From assembly GCF_023147505.1 (NCBI RefSeq), contig NZ_JAHXPB010000001.1, positions 62,001 to 126,000 of the forward strand: a DNA stretch of 64,000 nt. The letters run 5' to 3'. The position numbers and the translations under genes are program-made. The DNA comes from Brevundimonas sp. EYE_349. GTDB taxonomy: Bacteria; Pseudomonadota; Alphaproteobacteria; Caulobacterales; Caulobacteraceae. Positions 62,573-64,000 of the stretch are shown here, piece by piece. Under the pieces are notes generated by a model. It was given only the letters and a program-made list of their open reading frames with translations, had not been told where the DNA came from and made no database searches. Numbering within the stretch: position 1 is the first letter of the stretch; every line of letters begins with the position of its first letter.

Positions 62573-63025
62573 CAACGCCTTGGCTTCGACCTCCTGCTCT
62601 ACACCGCACAGAGATCCGGCGACGTGCGGCAGATGACCGTCCACCAGATCGCCGGCGACCGGGTGATCGTGCGCCAGGACAAGACCGGCCAGCCCGTGGA
62701 CATTCCGTAGCATCCACAGCTTCAGGCGTCGCTTGCCGTCCACAAGCTCGGACACCTAGTTGTTCTGACCACGCAGGACGGCAAACCCTACTCGGAAAAA
62801 GGCTTCGGAAACTGGATCAAGAAAGCTGCGATGATCGCAGGCTTGCCGCACTGCTCGGCGCACGGACTGCGCAAGGCGGCGGCCAAGCGCCTGGCCGAAG
62901 CGGGCTGCTCTCCACATGAAATCATGTCGATCACGGGCCATCAGAGCCTGAAAGAAGTCGAACGCTACACGCGCGAAGCCAACCGTCGTGGCCTCGCTGA
63001 CGGCGCCATGAAACGCATCGGCTGA
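62573..63025 (+). pseudogene. int: Tyrosine integrase remnant (catalytic domain only)
   Basis: About 150 codons of a phage integrase catalytic domain: LGFDLLLYTAQRSGDVRQMT (catalytic Arg), DKTGQPVDIP, then an in-frame TAG at 62708-62710. Next come AHGLRKAAAKRLAEAG (His-x-x-Arg), ITGHQSL and VERYTREANR with the nucleophilic Tyr. The arm- and core-binding domains are missing. Relatives usually have a leucine-type codon at the stop (I-P-x-H-P), so a single change explains it. With no intact recombinase in the window, the island probably cannot excise by itself. Confidence 0.88.
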
Positions 63026-63056
63026 CCCACCAGGCGGGGGCTGGCGGAGGCCGCGG

Positions 63057-63536
63057 TCATCGCGTCTCGTCGCCTCCGAGTTCGCGCCGGTCCTGATCGC
63101 GCACCAGCCAGTGGACAGCGCCGAGCGCAAGCGCCGCGCCCGCGAGTGCGGCAATCCTGGATGATTCCGTCTCGCCGAGGTCCAGGATGATGAATTTGCG
63201 CGCGATGGCGAGGAGCGCGATCAGCACGATCGTGCGGACCTGGAGGATCCCGAAGCTGCGTTCGGTCGCAACAAGAAGGGAGCGCTTGAACTCGAGCGCG
63301 ATCACCACGGTGAAGATCATGCCGAACACCACCTGGAAGGTGGCGTAATCGAGAGTGTCGAATGCCCCGAGAACCAAGCGGTTCACGACTTCGCGCATCA
63401 GCGCCCAGACCGACGCCACGACGATCGCCGCAATGATGACGCTGAGGACGAAGATGACACCTTGCTCGAACTTCTCGTAGAGCGTCATCGCCGACCATTG
63501 TTCACGGGTCAGCCCGGATCGTTGCAAGTCTTTCAT
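63057..63536 (-). CDS. psiE: PsiE-family (phosphate-starvation-inducible E) membrane protein
   Basis: Membrane protein of 159 residues with four helices: VIFVLSVIIAAIVVASVWAL, YATFQVVFGMIFTVVIALEF, VRTIVLIALLAIARKFIILD and AALAGAALALGAVHWLV. This is the PsiE layout. I use ATG 63536, which has GAGGGG 6 nt upstream. It lies 115 bp after the Hsp20 gene on the same strand. PsiE and Hsp20 both occur in the transmissible locus of stress tolerance. Function is unknown. Confidence 0.85.
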   Translation of the reverse strand: MKDLQRSGLTREQWSAMTLYEKFEQGVIFVLSVIIAAIVVASVWALMREVVNRLVLGAFDTLDYATFQVVFGMIFTVVIALEFKRSLLVATERSFGILQVRTIVLIALLAIARKFIILDLGETESSRIAALAGAALALGAVHWLVRDQDRRELGGDETR

Positions 63537-63651
63537 GATTGCCCCTCGAAAGCCGCCCCGGAGAGACAAGCTCCCCGGGGCTTCGCCAGACGGTGCGATA
63601 TCGCACGGAGCGGAGGGGACGCCGCAAACCGGCGACACCCAATGTGGCAAA

Positions 63652-64000
63652 TCAGCCGTTCTTGACCTCGATGCGCTTGACCTTGGCCTGCGCCTCGGGA
63701 GTCTGGGGCAGCTTGATCGTCAGAACCCCGTTCTTGAACGATGCTTGCGCCTTTTCGCCATCCACACCGGGGGGAAGCGGAATTGTCCGGTAGATCGCGC
63801 CGTAGCTGCGCTCGGAGAGATAGTATCCCTTCTTCTCCTCTTGGCGCTCGATCTTCTTCTCCCCCTTCACAGTCAACATGTCATCGTTGACCGTCACCTC
63901 GATGTCCTTCATCTCCATGCCGGGCAGCTCGATCGACACTTCGATCGCCTTGTCGGTCTCAACCATGTCAGATTTGGCTTCGCCGCTGCCCCAGGGCCAT
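63652..64000 (-). CDS. Small heat-shock protein, Hsp20 family (5' end off window)
   Basis: ATP-independent holdase chaperone. The alpha-crystallin domain is complete: DKAIEVSIELPGMEMKDIEV, NDDMLTVKGEKKIERQEEKK, YLSERSYGAIYRTIPLPPGV and the C-terminal FKNGVLTIKLPQTPEAQAK. The frame stays open to the window edge through W-P-W-G-S-G-E-A-K-S-D, as expected for the N-terminal arm, so ATG 63966 is internal rather than the start. Upstream partners, such as ClpK in stress-tolerance loci, would be to the right. Confidence 0.92.
   Translation of the reverse strand, partial: WPWGSGEAKSDMVETDKAIEVSIELPGMEMKDIEVTVNDDMLTVKGEKKIERQEEKKGYYLSERSYGAIYRTIPLPPGVDGEKAQASFKNGVLTIKLPQTPEAQAKVKRIEVKNG

Larger units (their letters stand above)
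52315..63025. mobile_element. Integrated satellite/prophage-like island (right end uncertain)
   Basis: From the tRNA-Lys remnant to the integrase remnant, gene content changes to phage type. It holds replication protein, terminase pair, AlpA, unknown overlapping cassettes and broken genes, and base composition is visibly less GC-rich in several parts (notably 57.3-59.3 and 60.2-60.7 kb). Capsid, portal and tail genes are missing, so it is either a phage satellite or a deletion-reduced prophage. The right boundary is not defined: the gene remnants at 61.9-63.0 kb suggest a deletion or a second insertion, and attR is not visible. Confidence 0.75.

Noticed and set aside
62464..62919. 151-codon frame over the integrase remnant
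   Set aside because: Wrong phase: the tyrosine-recombinase motifs are in the frame ending at 63025.
63537..63650. Upstream extension of psiE
   Set aside because: No similarity and no ribosome site; ATG 63536 has GAGGGG 6 nt before it.
1..64000. CRISPR array, rRNA genes, complete tRNA genes or insertion sequences
   Set aside because: I saw no regularly spaced repeats, no rRNA signature, no full tRNA cloverleaf and no transposase; only the partial tRNA-Lys at 52315-52360.

Overview
The window is a high-GC alphaproteobacterial chromosome segment that looks like Caulobacteraceae, most likely Brevundimonas. This rests on gene content and order: a TipN-like polarity protein, an lptF-lptG-lptD-surA-pdxA-ksgA run, a HutF-type histidine pathway, HWE-kinase signalling and a large TonB-dependent receptor. 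No taxonomic search was possible.

Core chromosome, 1 to about 52.3 kb. (i) yicC (5' end off the window) and gmk, then a hybrid histidine kinase. (ii) A tight minus-strand operon for outer-membrane assembly and B6/rRNA metabolism: lptF, lptG, lptD, surA, pdxA, ksgA and an aminotransferase. (iii) pepA, holC and two tandem I78-like lipoproteins. (iv) A LysR regulator divergent from pirin (broken by an amber codon) and doxX. (v) Proline iminopeptidase, a DUF423 membrane protein, a pyroglutamyl-peptidase-like protein, tipN, PLD and EEP phosphodiesterases, a lemA-TPM-TPM operon, folD, a five-PPC-repeat protein and type 2 IPP isomerase. (vi) A manganese (yybP-ykoY) riboswitch controlling mntP. (vii) A divergent hut regulon (hutHUG / hutF-hutC-hutI) with a 14-bp palindromic operator. 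(viii) A solitary MmeI-like fused restriction-methyltransferase, a response regulator/HWE kinase pair, a carboxylesterase, glutathione reductase, and a TonB receptor plus phosphoesterase preceded by a Pho-box-like repeat.

Integrated island, about 52.3 to 62-63 kb. The metallophosphoesterase gene is followed by a 46-bp minus-strand remnant of tRNA-Lys(CUU). It runs from the CCA end to the anticodon loop and then stops matching, which is the classic footprint of a tyrosine-integrase att site. Beyond it lie a primase/helicase (PriCT-2 plus RepA-like ATPase), a non-coding segment that could hold a cos site, small and large terminase, a coupled three-gene cassette of unknown function (soluble protein, 4-TM protein, protein with an R-x4-H HEPN-type motif), AlpA, several strong palindromes and hairpins, and a second coupled trio headed by a MerR-like protein. 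No capsid, portal or tail genes are intact, so this resembles a phage satellite or a much reduced prophage. Its right end is degraded: remnants of a tail-type gene, a LysR gene and an integrase carrying an internal stop.

Right edge, 63.06 to 64 kb. psiE and a small heat-shock protein gene (5' end off the window) sit together on the minus strand. Both families belong to the transmissible locus of stress tolerance, so a second island may begin here.

The best candidate for an undescribed system is the three-gene cassette at 57386-59270.
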